Origin: Sphingomonas cannabina
GTDB taxonomy: Bacteria; Pseudomonadota; Alphaproteobacteria; Sphingomonadales; Sphingomonadaceae
Direction of reading: 5' to 3'
DNA length: 64,000 bases
Assembly: GCF_021391395.1 (NCBI RefSeq)
Contig: NZ_CP090059.1
Span: 4,077,001 to 4,141,000, forward strand
This document shows positions 8,686 to 17,344 of the stretch, in pieces (the first letter of the stretch is position 1; each line of letters begins with the position of its first letter). The notes under the pieces were generated by a model that saw only the letters and a program-made list of their open reading frames with translations, had not been told where the DNA came from and ran no database searches. The position numbers were made by a program, and so were the translations under genes.

Positions 8686-11502
8686 TCAGAACTTGTAGGT
8701 GAACCCCGCCAGGAAGCGGCGGCCATAGGTCTGGTAGTCGATCACCTGCTCGGGATGACCGGGATTGTAGGTCTTGAACGGCTCGTCGGTGAGGTTCTGG
8801 CCCTGGAGGTACAGCGACAGGCCCTTGAACGCGCCGTCCGAGAAATCATAGCCGATCTGCGCATCGACGATCGTCTCCGGCGCGGCGCGGCGGCGGACGG
8901 GGGTGGCGCCGAACGCGGAGACGTCGCCGATGAAGGTCGAGCGGTAACGGACGCTGCCGCGCGCCGAGAAGCCCCATTTCTCGAAGAAGGCGGTGCCGTT
9001 CACCACCCACTTCGAATAGCCGGGCAGGTTGTCGGTGGGATCGCCGGGCCGCGGATGGATCTTGGTGATCGTATAGGAGCCGCCGCCGGTCAGGCCGAAG
9101 CCGTCGAGCGCACTGACGACGCCGCCGAGCGGGAGCGTGCCGGCCAGCTCGACGCCGTAGAGCTTGCCGCCCTTGCCGTTGATCGGCACGGTCATGAAGC
9201 CGTTGTAGTTGATCGTGCGCGGCAGTTGGACGCTCGGATCGTTGGGATCGGGAAGATAGGTGCCCGGATCGCCGACCGGATAGCCGGTGAAGTCGAACGG
9301 GATGGTCGCGTTGTAGACGTAGCTTTCGAGGTCCTTCCAGAAGAACTGCGCCGCGAGATAGCCGCGCGTGCCGAAATATTTCTCGAAGGTGAGGTCGGCG
9401 GCCCAGGCGCGCCACGGCCGCAGCACCGGGTTGCCCGAGCTGCCGTCGACACGGGCGACGGTGGGATCGCCGCCGGCGCCCATATTGAAGCCGTAGCTGG
9501 TCGACGCCTTCATGTCGTCGAGCTTGGGCCGGATGATCTCGCGCGCCGCGCCGAAGCGGATCACGAAGTCGCTCGGGAAGCGCAGCGACAGGTTGAGGCT
9601 GGGCAGCCAGTCGTCGAAGGTCGCGCCCTCGTGCCGCGCGATGCCCAGGATGTTGGGCGATCCGTTGGGGTTGAAGCCCGCGAATATCGCCGACGCGCCG
9701 TTCGAATGCTGCGAGGTGGCGGCGAACTGGACGCCGACGTTGCCGGTCAGCTCGGCCGATCCGACGTGCGACTTGATGTTCGCCTGGAGATAGGCGGTCA
9801 TCACCTTTTCGGAGACGTCATAGCCCTTCACCACGACGTCGCCATAGGGGTTGGCGATCAGGTGGTAGATGCCCGAATTGAGCAGCGCGACCGGATCGTA
9901 GCTGATGACCGGCCCCAGCCCGAGATAGGACAGGTTGGTGGTGCCGAGCCGGAACTCCGGCGGCACCGGCACGCTCACCGTCCCGTCGGTGTTGGCGACG
10001 AGGCCGACGAACGCCTCGTTCGGCGTCAGCGACTTGCTGCGATCGGTATAGTTCAGGCCGAACTGGACGCTGCGCAGGAAACCGTTGTCGATCTCCTTCT
10101 CCACCTCCGCGCGATACTGCCACAGCCGGTCCTTGATGACGCGGTTGTTGTAATAGCCGTCCTGGCCGCCGCGGATGGCGTCGCCATTCAGGCCGATCAG
10201 CGTGCCGCCCCACCCTTGCGGGCTGGTGAGCAGGATGGTGTTCCAGTCGCCATAGTCGAGCACATGATCGAAGGTCGTGCCGCTGCCCGACGAGCGGAAA
10301 TTGACCGTGTCGGTCGCGCCCGATCCGACGCGGCCGGTGCCGGCATAGGTCTCCAGCGTCAGCTCGTTGCGGTCGGTGCGCGAATGGCTGACGTCGAACG
10401 TCGCCTTCCACCCGTCGTCGCCCTCGTACTTGCCGTTCCAGCCGAACGAATAGAGCTTGGCATGGCGCTGGAAGGCATCGTTGCGGACGACGCCCTTGAC
10501 CCCGGTATAGGTGCCCGAGGTGACGAGGCCGCCGGTCGCCTGCGCATTGGTGAGCGGCACGCCGCCCCACAGCAGCGGCATCTCGACGCCGCGCTTGATC
10601 TGGTCGTCCTTGAAGTCCGAATAGAAGGCGTCGAAGGTGGTGGTGAATTCCGGCGCGGGCCGCCACTGGACCGTGCCCTGGAGACCGAGCCGCTTGAGCG
10701 TAGTCGAGGTGTTGTAGGACTTGGAGCCGCCGATCACCGGGCCGGCCGGGGTATCGGCATAGCCCCAGCTGTTGAACTCCTGGATCTGGTACGGCTCGTC
10801 GACATAGCTCGCCGACAGCGCGACGCCGATCGTGTCATTGGCGAACTTGTCGACATAGGTGCCGTTGACGCGGTAGCCATATTCCTTCGACCCGGCGTTG
10901 AGCTTGCCGAGATCGGAATAGATGCCGCGCGCGCCGACCGAGATGACACGCTTGCCATAGTCGAGCGGGCGGATGGTGCGCAGGTCGACCGTGCCGGCGA
11001 GGCCCTGGCCGACCAGGCTCGCCATCGGCGTCTTGTAGACGTTGACCTGGCTGATCACCTCGGACGGATACTGGTCGTACTCGACCGCGCGGTTGTCGCC
11101 GGTCGAGGTCTGCTCGCGGCCGTTGAGCAGCGTGGTCGAGAAGTCCGGCGCGAAGCCGCGGATCGAGATGACGTTCGAGCGGCCCGACACGCGCTGCGAG
11201 GTGAGGCCCGGCAGGCGCGCGATCGATTCGGCGATCGAGGCGTCGGGGAGCTTGCCGATGTCCTCCGCCGAGATCGATTCGACGACCTGGTCGCGGTTCT
11301 TCTTCTCCGCCACCGCGCTCTCGAGCGCCGCGCGGAAGCCGGTGACGACGATGTCCTGTTGATCCGGCTGGTCCGGCACCTGGGTGTCCGGCACCGCGGT
11401 ATCGGCCGACTGGGCGAAGGACGGCGCCGCCGCCAGCGCCATCGCCAGCGCGCTCGCGCCGACCGAAAGCCGGGCCGCCATGGAAGAATTGAGCTTGGTC
11501 AT
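8686..11502 (-). CDS. TonB-dependent receptor of the maltodextrin locus
   Basis: 938 residues from the ATG at 11502. Upstream of it is a GGGAGGGG ribosome-binding site, which is why the longer frame to 11583 is rejected. A signal peptide ends at about 'APSFAQ' (residue 28). A plug domain contains 'DIVVTGFRAALESAV' and 'DASIAESIARLPG', followed by a 22-strand barrel ending in 'FLAGFTYKF' with the terminal Phe needed for outer-membrane insertion. It belongs to the large sphingomonad/Caulobacter receptor class linked to sugar uptake. It is first in the operon and divergent from the LacI regulator, consistent with substrate-induced uptake of maltodextrins. The substrate is inferred from neighbours. 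Confidence 0.92.
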   Translation of the reverse strand: MTKLNSSMAARLSVGASALAMALAAAPSFAQSADTAVPDTQVPDQPDQQDIVVTGFRAALESAVAEKKNRDQVVESISAEDIGKLPDASIAESIARLPGLTSQRVSGRSNVISIRGFAPDFSTTLLNGREQTSTGDNRAVEYDQYPSEVISQVNVYKTPMASLVGQGLAGTVDLRTIRPLDYGKRVISVGARGIYSDLGKLNAGSKEYGYRVNGTYVDKFANDTIGVALSASYVDEPYQIQEFNSWGYADTPAGPVIGGSKSYNTSTTLKRLGLQGTVQWRPAPEFTTTFDAFYSDFKDDQIKRGVEMPLLWGGVPLTNAQATGGLVTSGTYTGVKGVVRNDAFQRHAKLYSFGWNGKYEGDDGWKATFDVSHSRTDRNELTLETYAGTGRVGSGATDTVNFRSSGSGTTFDHVLDYGDWNTILLTSPQGWGGTLIGLNGDAIRGGQDGYYNNRVIKDRLWQYRAEVEKEIDNGFLRSVQFGLNYTDRSKSLTPNEAFVGLVANTDGTVSVPVPPEFRLGTTNLSYLGLGPVISYDPVALLNSGIYHLIANPYGDVVVKGYDVSEKVMTAYLQANIKSHVGSAELTGNVGVQFAATSQHSNGASAIFAGFNPNGSPNILGIARHEGATFDDWLPSLNLSLRFPSDFVIRFGAAREIIRPKLDDMKASTSYGFNMGAGGDPTVARVDGSSGNPVLRPWRAWAADLTFEKYFGTRGYLAAQFFWKDLESYVYNATIPFDFTGYPVGDPGTYLPDPNDPSVQLPRTINYNGFMTVPINGKGGKLYGVELAGTLPLGGVVSALDGFGLTGGGSYTITKIHPRPGDPTDNLPGYSKWVVNGTAFFEKWGFSARGSVRYRSTFIGDVSAFGATPVRRRAAPETIVDAQIGYDFSDGAFKGLSLYLQGQNLTDEPFKTYNPGHPEQVIDYQTYGRRFLAGFTYKF

Positions 11503-11598
11503 CAGTCCCCTCCCGATCTGCCGGCGGCCTCTCAAATGTCCGCTCGGCTGGTATCTGAAGGTCGTGTGTGTCGCCGCGGCCACTCAATTCCAAGATTC

Positions 11599-11614
11599 CG
11601 GCATACGTATTCAG
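11599..11614. promoter_or_regulatory. Candidate LacI-family operator in the divergent receptor/lacI region
   Basis: A CG-centred imperfect palindrome with a perfect core ATACGTAT lies in the 162-bp gap between the receptor and LacI genes, 51 bp before the LacI start. LacI-family sites are typically about 16 bp and centred on CG, and this is the best such match I found by eye in the gap. No second copy was confirmed. Confidence 0.35.
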
Positions 11615-11664
11615 CCTCAGCTTCCGCTTGTCTGCGGGCGCGACTAGGATGAGTTGCAAGGACT

Positions 11665-12720
11665 ATGGGTCCCTTGCAGAGCAGAATGCGTTCGGTGCAC
11701 GCCAAGCCCACTTCGTTCGACATCGCCGCGCTTGCCGGCGTCTCCCAGCCGACCGTGTCCCGCGCGCTGCGCGGCGACCGGACCGTGAGCGAGGCGACCC
11801 GCAAGCGCGTCGAGGCGATCGCGCGCCAGCTCAACTACAAGGTCGACAAGAACGCTTCGAACCTGAGGCGCGGGCAGAGCAACACGCTGGCGCTGCTGTT
11901 CTTCCAGGACCCGACGCCCGACGAGACGCTGATCAATCCCTTCTTCCTGTCGATGCTGGGCTCGATCACGCGGACCTGTGCGCTGAGGGGCTACGACCTG
12001 CTCACCTCGTTCCAGCAGCTCTCCGCCGACTGGCACGTCGATTACGAGGACAGCCATCGCGCCGACGGCATCATCCTGCTCGGCTATGGCGACTACGAGC
12101 TCTACCGCGCCCGGCTCGACCATCTCGTCGAGCATGGTACCCATTTCGTGCGCTGGGGCTCGGTCGAGCCGGGCAGCGCGGGCACCACGATCGGCTGCGA
12201 CAATCGCGGCGGCGGGCGGCTGGCGGGAGAGCATCTGATCGCGGGCGGACGACGGCACATCGCCTTTCTCGGCGAAGCGAACAAGCGTTATCCCGAATTC
12301 CGCAATCGCTATCTCGGACTCTGCGATGCGCAGCGCGACGCCGGACTGATCCCGGACATCGGGCTGCAGGTCGATTCGATCACCACCGAGGAGGCGGGCT
12401 ATGCCGCCGCCCGACAGCTGATCGGGCGCGGCATTCCCTTCGACGCGATCTTCGCCGGCTCGGACCTGATCGCGATCGGGGCGATGCAGGCATTGGCCGA
12501 GCACGGCCTCGAGGTTCCGCGCGACGTCGCGATCGTCGGCTTCGACGACATTCCCGCCGCGCGGCTGACCCAGCCGGCGCTGACCACCATCGCGCAGGAC
12601 TATGCCCGCGCCGGCGAGCTGCTGGTCGACTCGCTGATCCGCCAGATCAATCGCGAGCCGGCCGACACGACGGTGCTGCCCGCGCGGCTGGTGGAGCGGC
12701 AGTCGAGCGGGCGCGGCTAG
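11665..12720 (+). CDS. LacI-family transcriptional regulator of the maltodextrin locus
   Basis: 351 residues. The N-terminal helix-turn-helix '[20 protein letters not shown]' (about residues 18-37) and the hinge region are followed by a periplasmic-binding-protein-like sensor domain with the family signature '[21 protein letters not shown]'. It is divergent from the TonB receptor operon, so it most likely represses that operon and responds to a maltose-type inducer, as MalI does in Caulobacter. An alternative ATG at 11686 would remove seven residues. The first ATG has a weak AAGG close by, so the exact start is uncertain. Confidence 0.9.
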   Translation: MGPLQSRMRSVHAKPTSFDIAALAGVSQPTVSRALRGDRTVSEATRKRVEAIARQLNYKVDKNASNLRRGQSNTLALLFFQDPTPDETLINPFFLSMLGSITRTCALRGYDLLTSFQQLSADWHVDYEDSHRADGIILLGYGDYELYRARLDHLVEHGTHFVRWGSVEPGSAGTTIGCDNRGGGRLAGEHLIAGGRRHIAFLGEANKRYPEFRNRYLGLCDAQRDAGLIPDIGLQVDSITTEEAGYAAARQLIGRGIPFDAIFAGSDLIAIGAMQALAEHGLEVPRDVAIVGFDDIPAARLTQPALTTIAQDYARAGELLVDSLIRQINREPADTTVLPARLVERQSSGRG

Positions 12721-12729
12721 ACCTGGATT

Positions 12730-12848
12730 GTCATGCCGGACTTGGTCCGGCATCCACTTCTCCACGAAGGCAGGCGGCGAGGTTCCAGCTGGAATCTCGA
12801 AACCTTTAGTTGTGCGCCCGGTGGACCCCGGAACAAGTCCGGGGTGAC
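12730..12848. repeat. Paired intergenic inverted repeat (REP-like family A)
   Basis: Unit 1 (12730-12757) is a TGCCGGAC...TCCGGCA palindrome. Unit 2 (12821-12848) is identical over 28 bp to the unit at 18335-18362 and is the exact reverse complement of 18258-18285. It sits just after the LacI stop, before the promoter region of the PhyH operon, and may serve as a transcript end. Confidence 0.8.
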
Positions 12849-12992
12849 GAGTAAGTGGGTCACATTCCGCAACCCGTTCCAAAGGTCATCGATCCGATAG
12901 TTTTTGGCCTGCCGCCCGATAGCCGCGACGGCTGCGGCCGCATCTGTGTGAGATTATGCTGGCCTCCAAGAACAGACGCAGGAGATGCCAGG

Positions 12993-13805
12993 ATGCCGAT
13001 CGACCTCGATCGCCCCTATCCGATTTCACCCGAGCAGGTCGCGCAGTTCCGCAACGACGGGTTCATCAAGCTCAAGCACGTGTTCTCGGCCGAGGAGCTT
13101 CGCTATTACGGCGAAGAGATCACGCTGCTCACCATCGCGCTCAACACGCAGACGCTGCCGCTCGAGGAGCGCAGCACCTATGACCGCGCCTTCCTGCAGA
13201 TCATGAACCTGTGGGAGGAGAGTTCGGTCGCACGCGAGTTCGTGTTCGGCAAGCGGCTCGCCGGAATCGCCGCGGCGCTGCTCGAGGTGGAGGGCGTGCG
13301 GCTCTATCACGACCAATCGCTCTACAAGGAGCCGGGCGGCGGCATCACCCCGGCCCACGCGGACCAATATTACTGGCCGGTCTCCAGCGACCGCACCATC
13401 ACCGCCTGGGTGCCGCTGCAGGCGGTGCCGCAGGACATGGGGCCGCTCGCCTTCTTCGCCGGCAGCCAGCATATCGAGTTCGGCCGCGACCTCGGCATCT
13501 CCGACGAGAGCGAGCGCGAGATCACGCGCAACATGGAGGCGCATGGCTTCCCGGTGGTCGACGCGCCGTTCGACCTCGGCGAGGTGAGCTTCCACCTCGG
13601 CTGGACCTTCCACCGCGCCGGGCCGAACCGGTCGCAGCGGCCGCGCTCGGTGATGACCGTGATCTACATGGACCGCGACATGGTGCTGAAGGCGCCGAGC
13701 AACGACATGCAGCGGCACGACTGGGAACGCTGGTGCCCGGGCGCCGAGGTCGGCAAGGTGATCGACACGCGGCTCAACCCCGTGCTGTTCGAGCGCGCCG
13801 CGTGA
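12993..13805 (+). CDS. PhyH-family Fe(II)/2-oxoglutarate dioxygenase
   Basis: 270 residues. It belongs to the phytanoyl-CoA dioxygenase family of non-heme iron hydroxylases. The iron triad is visible as H122-x-D124 in 'TPAHADQYYWPV' and a distal His near 207 in 'GWTFHRAGPN'. The arginines shortly after it would bind 2-oxoglutarate. No signal peptide, so cytoplasmic. The ATG at 12993 is preferred over an in-frame start at 12855 because it has an AGGAGA-type RBS and begins directly at the domain. First gene of a four-gene operon with GTGA/ATGA overlaps (dehydrogenase, esterase, GH13). Its substrate is unknown, and a hydroxylated sugar- or lipid-like small molecule is possible. Confidence 0.85.
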   Translation: MPIDLDRPYPISPEQVAQFRNDGFIKLKHVFSAEELRYYGEEITLLTIALNTQTLPLEERSTYDRAFLQIMNLWEESSVAREFVFGKRLAGIAAALLEVEGVRLYHDQSLYKEPGGGITPAHADQYYWPVSSDRTITAWVPLQAVPQDMGPLAFFAGSQHIEFGRDLGISDESEREITRNMEAHGFPVVDAPFDLGEVSFHLGWTFHRAGPNRSQRPRSVMTVIYMDRDMVLKAPSNDMQRHDWERWCPGAEVGKVIDTRLNPVLFERAA

Positions 13806-14914
13806 GCGCAGGCGTGGCCGTCGGTCCGGCGGCGATCGCCGACGGCCGGGGCGGCTTCACGATCGAGACGATCGACGTCGACCCGCCCGGTCCCGGCGAG
13901 GTCCGGGTGACGATCGCGGCGGCGGGCGTGTGCCATACCGACCATGCCTCGCTGCGCTGGCCGGGGCCGCTGGTGATGGGGCATGAAGGTGCCGGCCATG
14001 TCGAGGCGATCGGCGACGGCGTCACCGGCCTCGAGGTCGGGCAGCCCGTCCTGCTCAACTGGGCGATCCCCTGCGGCGCCTGTTTCCAGTGCGACCGCGG
14101 CGCCGAGGCGCTGTGCGAGCGCACCCATGAGATCGACCCGTCGGCGCTCGGCACCAGCCGCGCCCATGCCGGCGGGACACGCCTCGACGGCAAGTCGGTC
14201 GAGCGTGCCTTTCACCTCGGCACCTTCTCGCGTCATGCGCTGGTCCGGGCCGAGGCGGTGACGCCGCTGCCCCCGGAATTGCCGGCCGAGATCGCCTGCA
14301 TCCTCGGCTGCGCGGTGATGACCGGCGTCGGGTCGGTGGTGAATGTGGCGGAGGTCGCGCCGGGGGACAGCGTGGCGGTGGTCGGGTGCGGCGGCGTGGG
14401 ACTGAACGTGATCCAGGGCGCCCGCATCGCCGGAGCTGCGACCATCATCGCGATCGACCGAGTCCAGGCGCGGCTCGATCATGCCCGAGCGTTAGGTGCC
14501 ACCCATCTGCTGGGCGCGGGCGACGATGACGGCGAGCGGCTGGTAACGGAAGTTCGCGCGCTGACCGGCGGGCGCGGGGCCGATCACGCCTTCGAGGCAA
14601 CGGGCGTCCCCGCCCTCGCCTTCCTGCCGCTGCGCCTGGTCCGGAACGGCGGCAATGCGTTGCAGGTGAGCGGCGCGCATGGCACCGGCAGCGTCGCGCT
14701 GATCGATTTCTTCTGGAACAAGCGCTATCTCGCCCCGCTCTACGGCGGCTGCGTGCCGGAACGCGATTTTCCCCGCCTGTTCGGCTGGGCGGCGGACGGC
14801 AGCCTCGAGCTCGCCTCGCTGATCAGCCACCGCTACCCGCTCGAGGCGCTCGACCGTGCCTTTGCCGACATGCTCGAAGGAAGGAGCACCAAAAGCGTGC
14901 TGATGTTCGCATGA
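13802..14914 (+). CDS. Zinc-dependent alcohol dehydrogenase (MDR family)
   Basis: 370 residues from the GTG at 13802, overlapping the dioxygenase stop (GTGA). Medium-chain dehydrogenase with catalytic-zinc ligands C44 ('GVCHTDH') and H61-E62 ('GHEGAGHVEAIG'). The structural-zinc quartet is C91, C94, C97 and C105. The NAD-binding fold is marked by 'VAVVGCGGVGLNV' around residues 194-206. It resembles the class III/aryl-alcohol dehydrogenase branch. The tight coupling to the PhyH gene suggests it oxidises the hydroxyl group introduced by that enzyme. This is an inference from order only. Confidence 0.88.
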   Translation: MSAGVAVGPAAIADGRGGFTIETIDVDPPGPGEVRVTIAAAGVCHTDHASLRWPGPLVMGHEGAGHVEAIGDGVTGLEVGQPVLLNWAIPCGACFQCDRGAEALCERTHEIDPSALGTSRAHAGGTRLDGKSVERAFHLGTFSRHALVRAEAVTPLPPELPAEIACILGCAVMTGVGSVVNVAEVAPGDSVAVVGCGGVGLNVIQGARIAGAATIIAIDRVQARLDHARALGATHLLGAGDDDGERLVTEVRALTGGRGADHAFEATGVPALAFLPLRLVRNGGNALQVSGAHGTGSVALIDFFWNKRYLAPLYGGCVPERDFPRLFGWAADGSLELASLISHRYPLEALDRAFADMLEGRSTKSVLMFA

Positions 14915-15750
14915 GCCGCGGAAGCCCGTTCCGCACGATCGAGCGCTCGGACCCGGCGATCCCGGCCGACGATCTCGAATTCCTCACCGTCAAGAGCCGG
15001 GCGCTGAGCCAGCGTGCCGACGTGACGCTGTATGTCCCGCCCGAGTTCAGGGGCGTCCGCGACCTGCCGATCGTGATGCTGCTCCACGGGGTTTACAGCT
15101 CGCACTGGGCCTGGGCGCTGAAAGGCGGCGCCCATCTCACCGCCGCACGGCTGATGGCGGAGGGTTCGCTGCCGCCGGTGGCGCTGGTGATGCCGTCGGA
15201 CGGCCTGTGGGGCGACGGATCGGGCTATGTCCCGCACGCCCGGCTCGATTTCGAGCAATGGATCGTCAAGGAGGTGCCCGCGCTCGCCGCCCATGTCGTC
15301 GAGGGCTGCACCGCCGATTCGCCGCTGCTCGTCGGAGGACTCAGCATGGGTGGGTTCGGGGCGCTGTGCCTTGCCGGCAAATATCCGGACCGCTTCGCTG
15401 CCGCATCGGCCCATTCCGCGGTCACCGAAGCGCAGCAGCTCGACGCGCTGATCGAGGAAAGCCGCGAATGGTGGAGCATCGCGGACTGCGACACCAGCGT
15501 GCTGGCGGCGCTCACCGAAGCGCCTGGGCCACTGCCGCCGATCCGGTTCGACTGCGGGCTCGACGACCCCTTCCTGGCGGCGAACCGGGCGCTGCATTTC
15601 GCGCTGGAGCAGCGCGGGGTTCCGCACGTCTATGCCGAGCGACCCGGCGGGCACGACTGGCGCTACTGGTCGAGCGCGATCGAGGAGACGCTGCGCTTCT
15701 TCGGCCGCGTGCTGTGCGGCGACAGGACGGTCATGGAGAGGAACGGATGA
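14911..15750 (+). CDS. Cytoplasmic esterase-family alpha/beta hydrolase
   Basis: 279 residues, no signal peptide. Putative serine esterase related to esterase D: oxyanion loop 'VMLLHGVYSSHWAW' (about 55-68), nucleophile Ser145 in 'GGLSMGGFG', acid in 'CGLDDPF' and catalytic His in 'RPGGHDW'. The ATG overlaps the dehydrogenase stop (ATGA), and its own stop overlaps the start of the GH13 gene. It is a second esterase of the same broad class as the exported one at 4152-5078, and both sit next to GH13 genes. That suggests acyl-substituted carbohydrates as substrates. Confidence 0.85.
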   Translation: MSRGSPFRTIERSDPAIPADDLEFLTVKSRALSQRADVTLYVPPEFRGVRDLPIVMLLHGVYSSHWAWALKGGAHLTAARLMAEGSLPPVALVMPSDGLWGDGSGYVPHARLDFEQWIVKEVPALAAHVVEGCTADSPLLVGGLSMGGFGALCLAGKYPDRFAAASAHSAVTEAQQLDALIEESREWWSIADCDTSVLAALTEAPGPLPPIRFDCGLDDPFLAANRALHFALEQRGVPHVYAERPGGHDWRYWSSAIEETLRFFGRVLCGDRTVMERNG

Positions 15751-17312
15751 GGATCGCCCGCACGCTTGCCGGATTGGCCATGGCCGCGGCGCTCGCCGCC
15801 GCCGCGCCGGCGCAATCCCCTGCGCCGCCGCCGCTCGCGCCGGCGGGCGAGGAGGTCTTCTATCACATCTTCATGCGCAGCTTCCGCGATTCCAACGGCG
15901 ACCGCATCGGCGACCTTAAGGGGCTGACCGAGAAGCTCGGCTATCTGAAGCAGCTCGGCGTGACCTCGATCCTGCTGACGCCGCTCCAGCCCTCGCCCTT
16001 CTACCACAATTATTTCGCGACCGACTTCGAGGGCATCGACCCGGCCTATGGCACGATGGACGATTATTTCGCCTTCGTCCGCGCCGCGCACGGCCTTGGC
16101 CTCAAGGTCTATCTCGACCAGGAGATCCAGTATGTCGCGGACGGACATCCGTGGCTGGAGCAATCGCGGGGGCGGCCGAACGCGCCGCTCGGCGACCATA
16201 TCCTGTGGCGCCGCCCGGGCCATCAAGAGCCGGAGCCGTTCCTCAACCAGCCCGCCTGGCAGAGCTATGACGGCCGCTACATCGGCATCGCGATGGTCGA
16301 CATGCGCCAGCCGGCGGTGAAGCGCTATTTCGAGCGGCTGTTCCTGTTCTGGGCCGACCCGCACGGCGACGGCAGCGGCCGCGACGGCGTCGACGGCTAC
16401 CGGATCGACCACATGATGGACGATCTCGACAACAAGCATCTGCTCAAGAACCTGTTCGCCGATTTCTGGACGCCGATCATCGCGAAGGTGAAGGCGCGGA
16501 GGCCCGGCTTCCGCATCCTCGCCGAGCAGGCCGACTGGGGATATGGCGAGGACTGGCTGAACCGCGGCAACGCCGATCTCGTCTTCGCCTTCCCGCTGCG
16601 CGGCGCGATGACCAAGCTCGACAAGCCGGCGATCGTCGCCGCGATCCGCGAGACCGAGGCGAAGACCCCAGCCGGCAAGGGCCAGATCACTTTCCTCGAG
16701 AACCACGACACCGACCGGCTGATGTCGCTGGTCGACAACGACCCGGCCCGCGCGCGCGCCGCGGCGGCGATCGCGCTGATGCTGAAGGGCGAGCCGCTGC
16801 TCTACTATGGCCAGGAGCTCGGCATGCGCGGCGTGACGCGCAAGGGCACCATGTCGGACGCCGCGCACATCCCGCTGCGCGAGGCGTTCCGCTGGTCGGC
16901 CGATCTCGACGCGGCGGGGTCGGCGACCTGGTACAAGGGCGACGACCGCCCGTGGTGGATCGAGCGCGCCAACCGATCGCACGACGGCGTCTCGATCGAA
17001 GAGGAGGCTGGCCGGCCGGATTCGCTCCTCAACTGGTATCGCACGCTGCTCGCGCTGCGCCGCGATCGGTCGGAGCTGCGTGAAGGGACCCAGCGCCTGG
17101 CCTGCGACGACGGATCGCCGGTGCTGTGCGTGGTGCGCGAGGCGGGCGGCCGCCGGACGCTGCTGATGGTCAATCTCGGCAAGGGTGACGCCGAGGCGCA
17201 TCCTGCCGGGCTCGGTTCGGGCTGGGTCGACCTGATCGACCGCAGCGCGGCCGCCGATCCGTCGGCCCTCAGGCTCAGGCCGCTGGAGGTGCGGATCCTC
17301 GGCACCCCTTGA
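15747..17312 (+). CDS. Exported GH13-like glycosidase with altered region I
   Basis: 521 residues, with an N-terminal signal peptide (residues 1-22, ending APAQ). GH13 catalytic barrel with nucleophile D221 ('DGYRIDHMMDD'), acid/base E260 ('RILAEQADWG') and D321 ('LENHDTDR'). Conserved region I, normally D-x3-NH, instead reads 'YLDQEIQYVADGH' (about 122-134), so the usual Asn-His pair for calcium/substrate contacts is missing. A long insert holds 'DPHGDGSGRDG' before the nucleophile strand. Fourth gene of the PhyH operon (ATGA overlap). Probably a periplasmic glycosidase or transglycosidase of unusual specificity, not a generic amylase. Confidence 0.85.
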   Translation: MRIARTLAGLAMAAALAAAAPAQSPAPPPLAPAGEEVFYHIFMRSFRDSNGDRIGDLKGLTEKLGYLKQLGVTSILLTPLQPSPFYHNYFATDFEGIDPAYGTMDDYFAFVRAAHGLGLKVYLDQEIQYVADGHPWLEQSRGRPNAPLGDHILWRRPGHQEPEPFLNQPAWQSYDGRYIGIAMVDMRQPAVKRYFERLFLFWADPHGDGSGRDGVDGYRIDHMMDDLDNKHLLKNLFADFWTPIIAKVKARRPGFRILAEQADWGYGEDWLNRGNADLVFAFPLRGAMTKLDKPAIVAAIRETEAKTPAGKGQITFLENHDTDRLMSLVDNDPARARAAAAIALMLKGEPLLYYGQELGMRGVTRKGTMSDAAHIPLREAFRWSADLDAAGSATWYKGDDRPWWIERANRSHDGVSIEEEAGRPDSLLNWYRTLLALRRDRSELREGTQRLACDDGSPVLCVVREAGGRRTLLMVNLGKGDAEAHPAGLGSGWVDLIDRSAAADPSALRLRPLEVRILGTP

Positions 17313-17344
17313 CGATGGTGCAGTACCGGGCGGAGAGCAGGCGG

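Noticed and set aside
7084..11652. A 1522-codon open frame on the plus strand, antisense to the TonB receptor and GH13 gene
   Set aside because: It is the complement frame of genes with strong third-position GC bias. The translation is Arg/Ala/Asp-rich without domains, while the minus strand encodes clear receptor and GH13 proteins.
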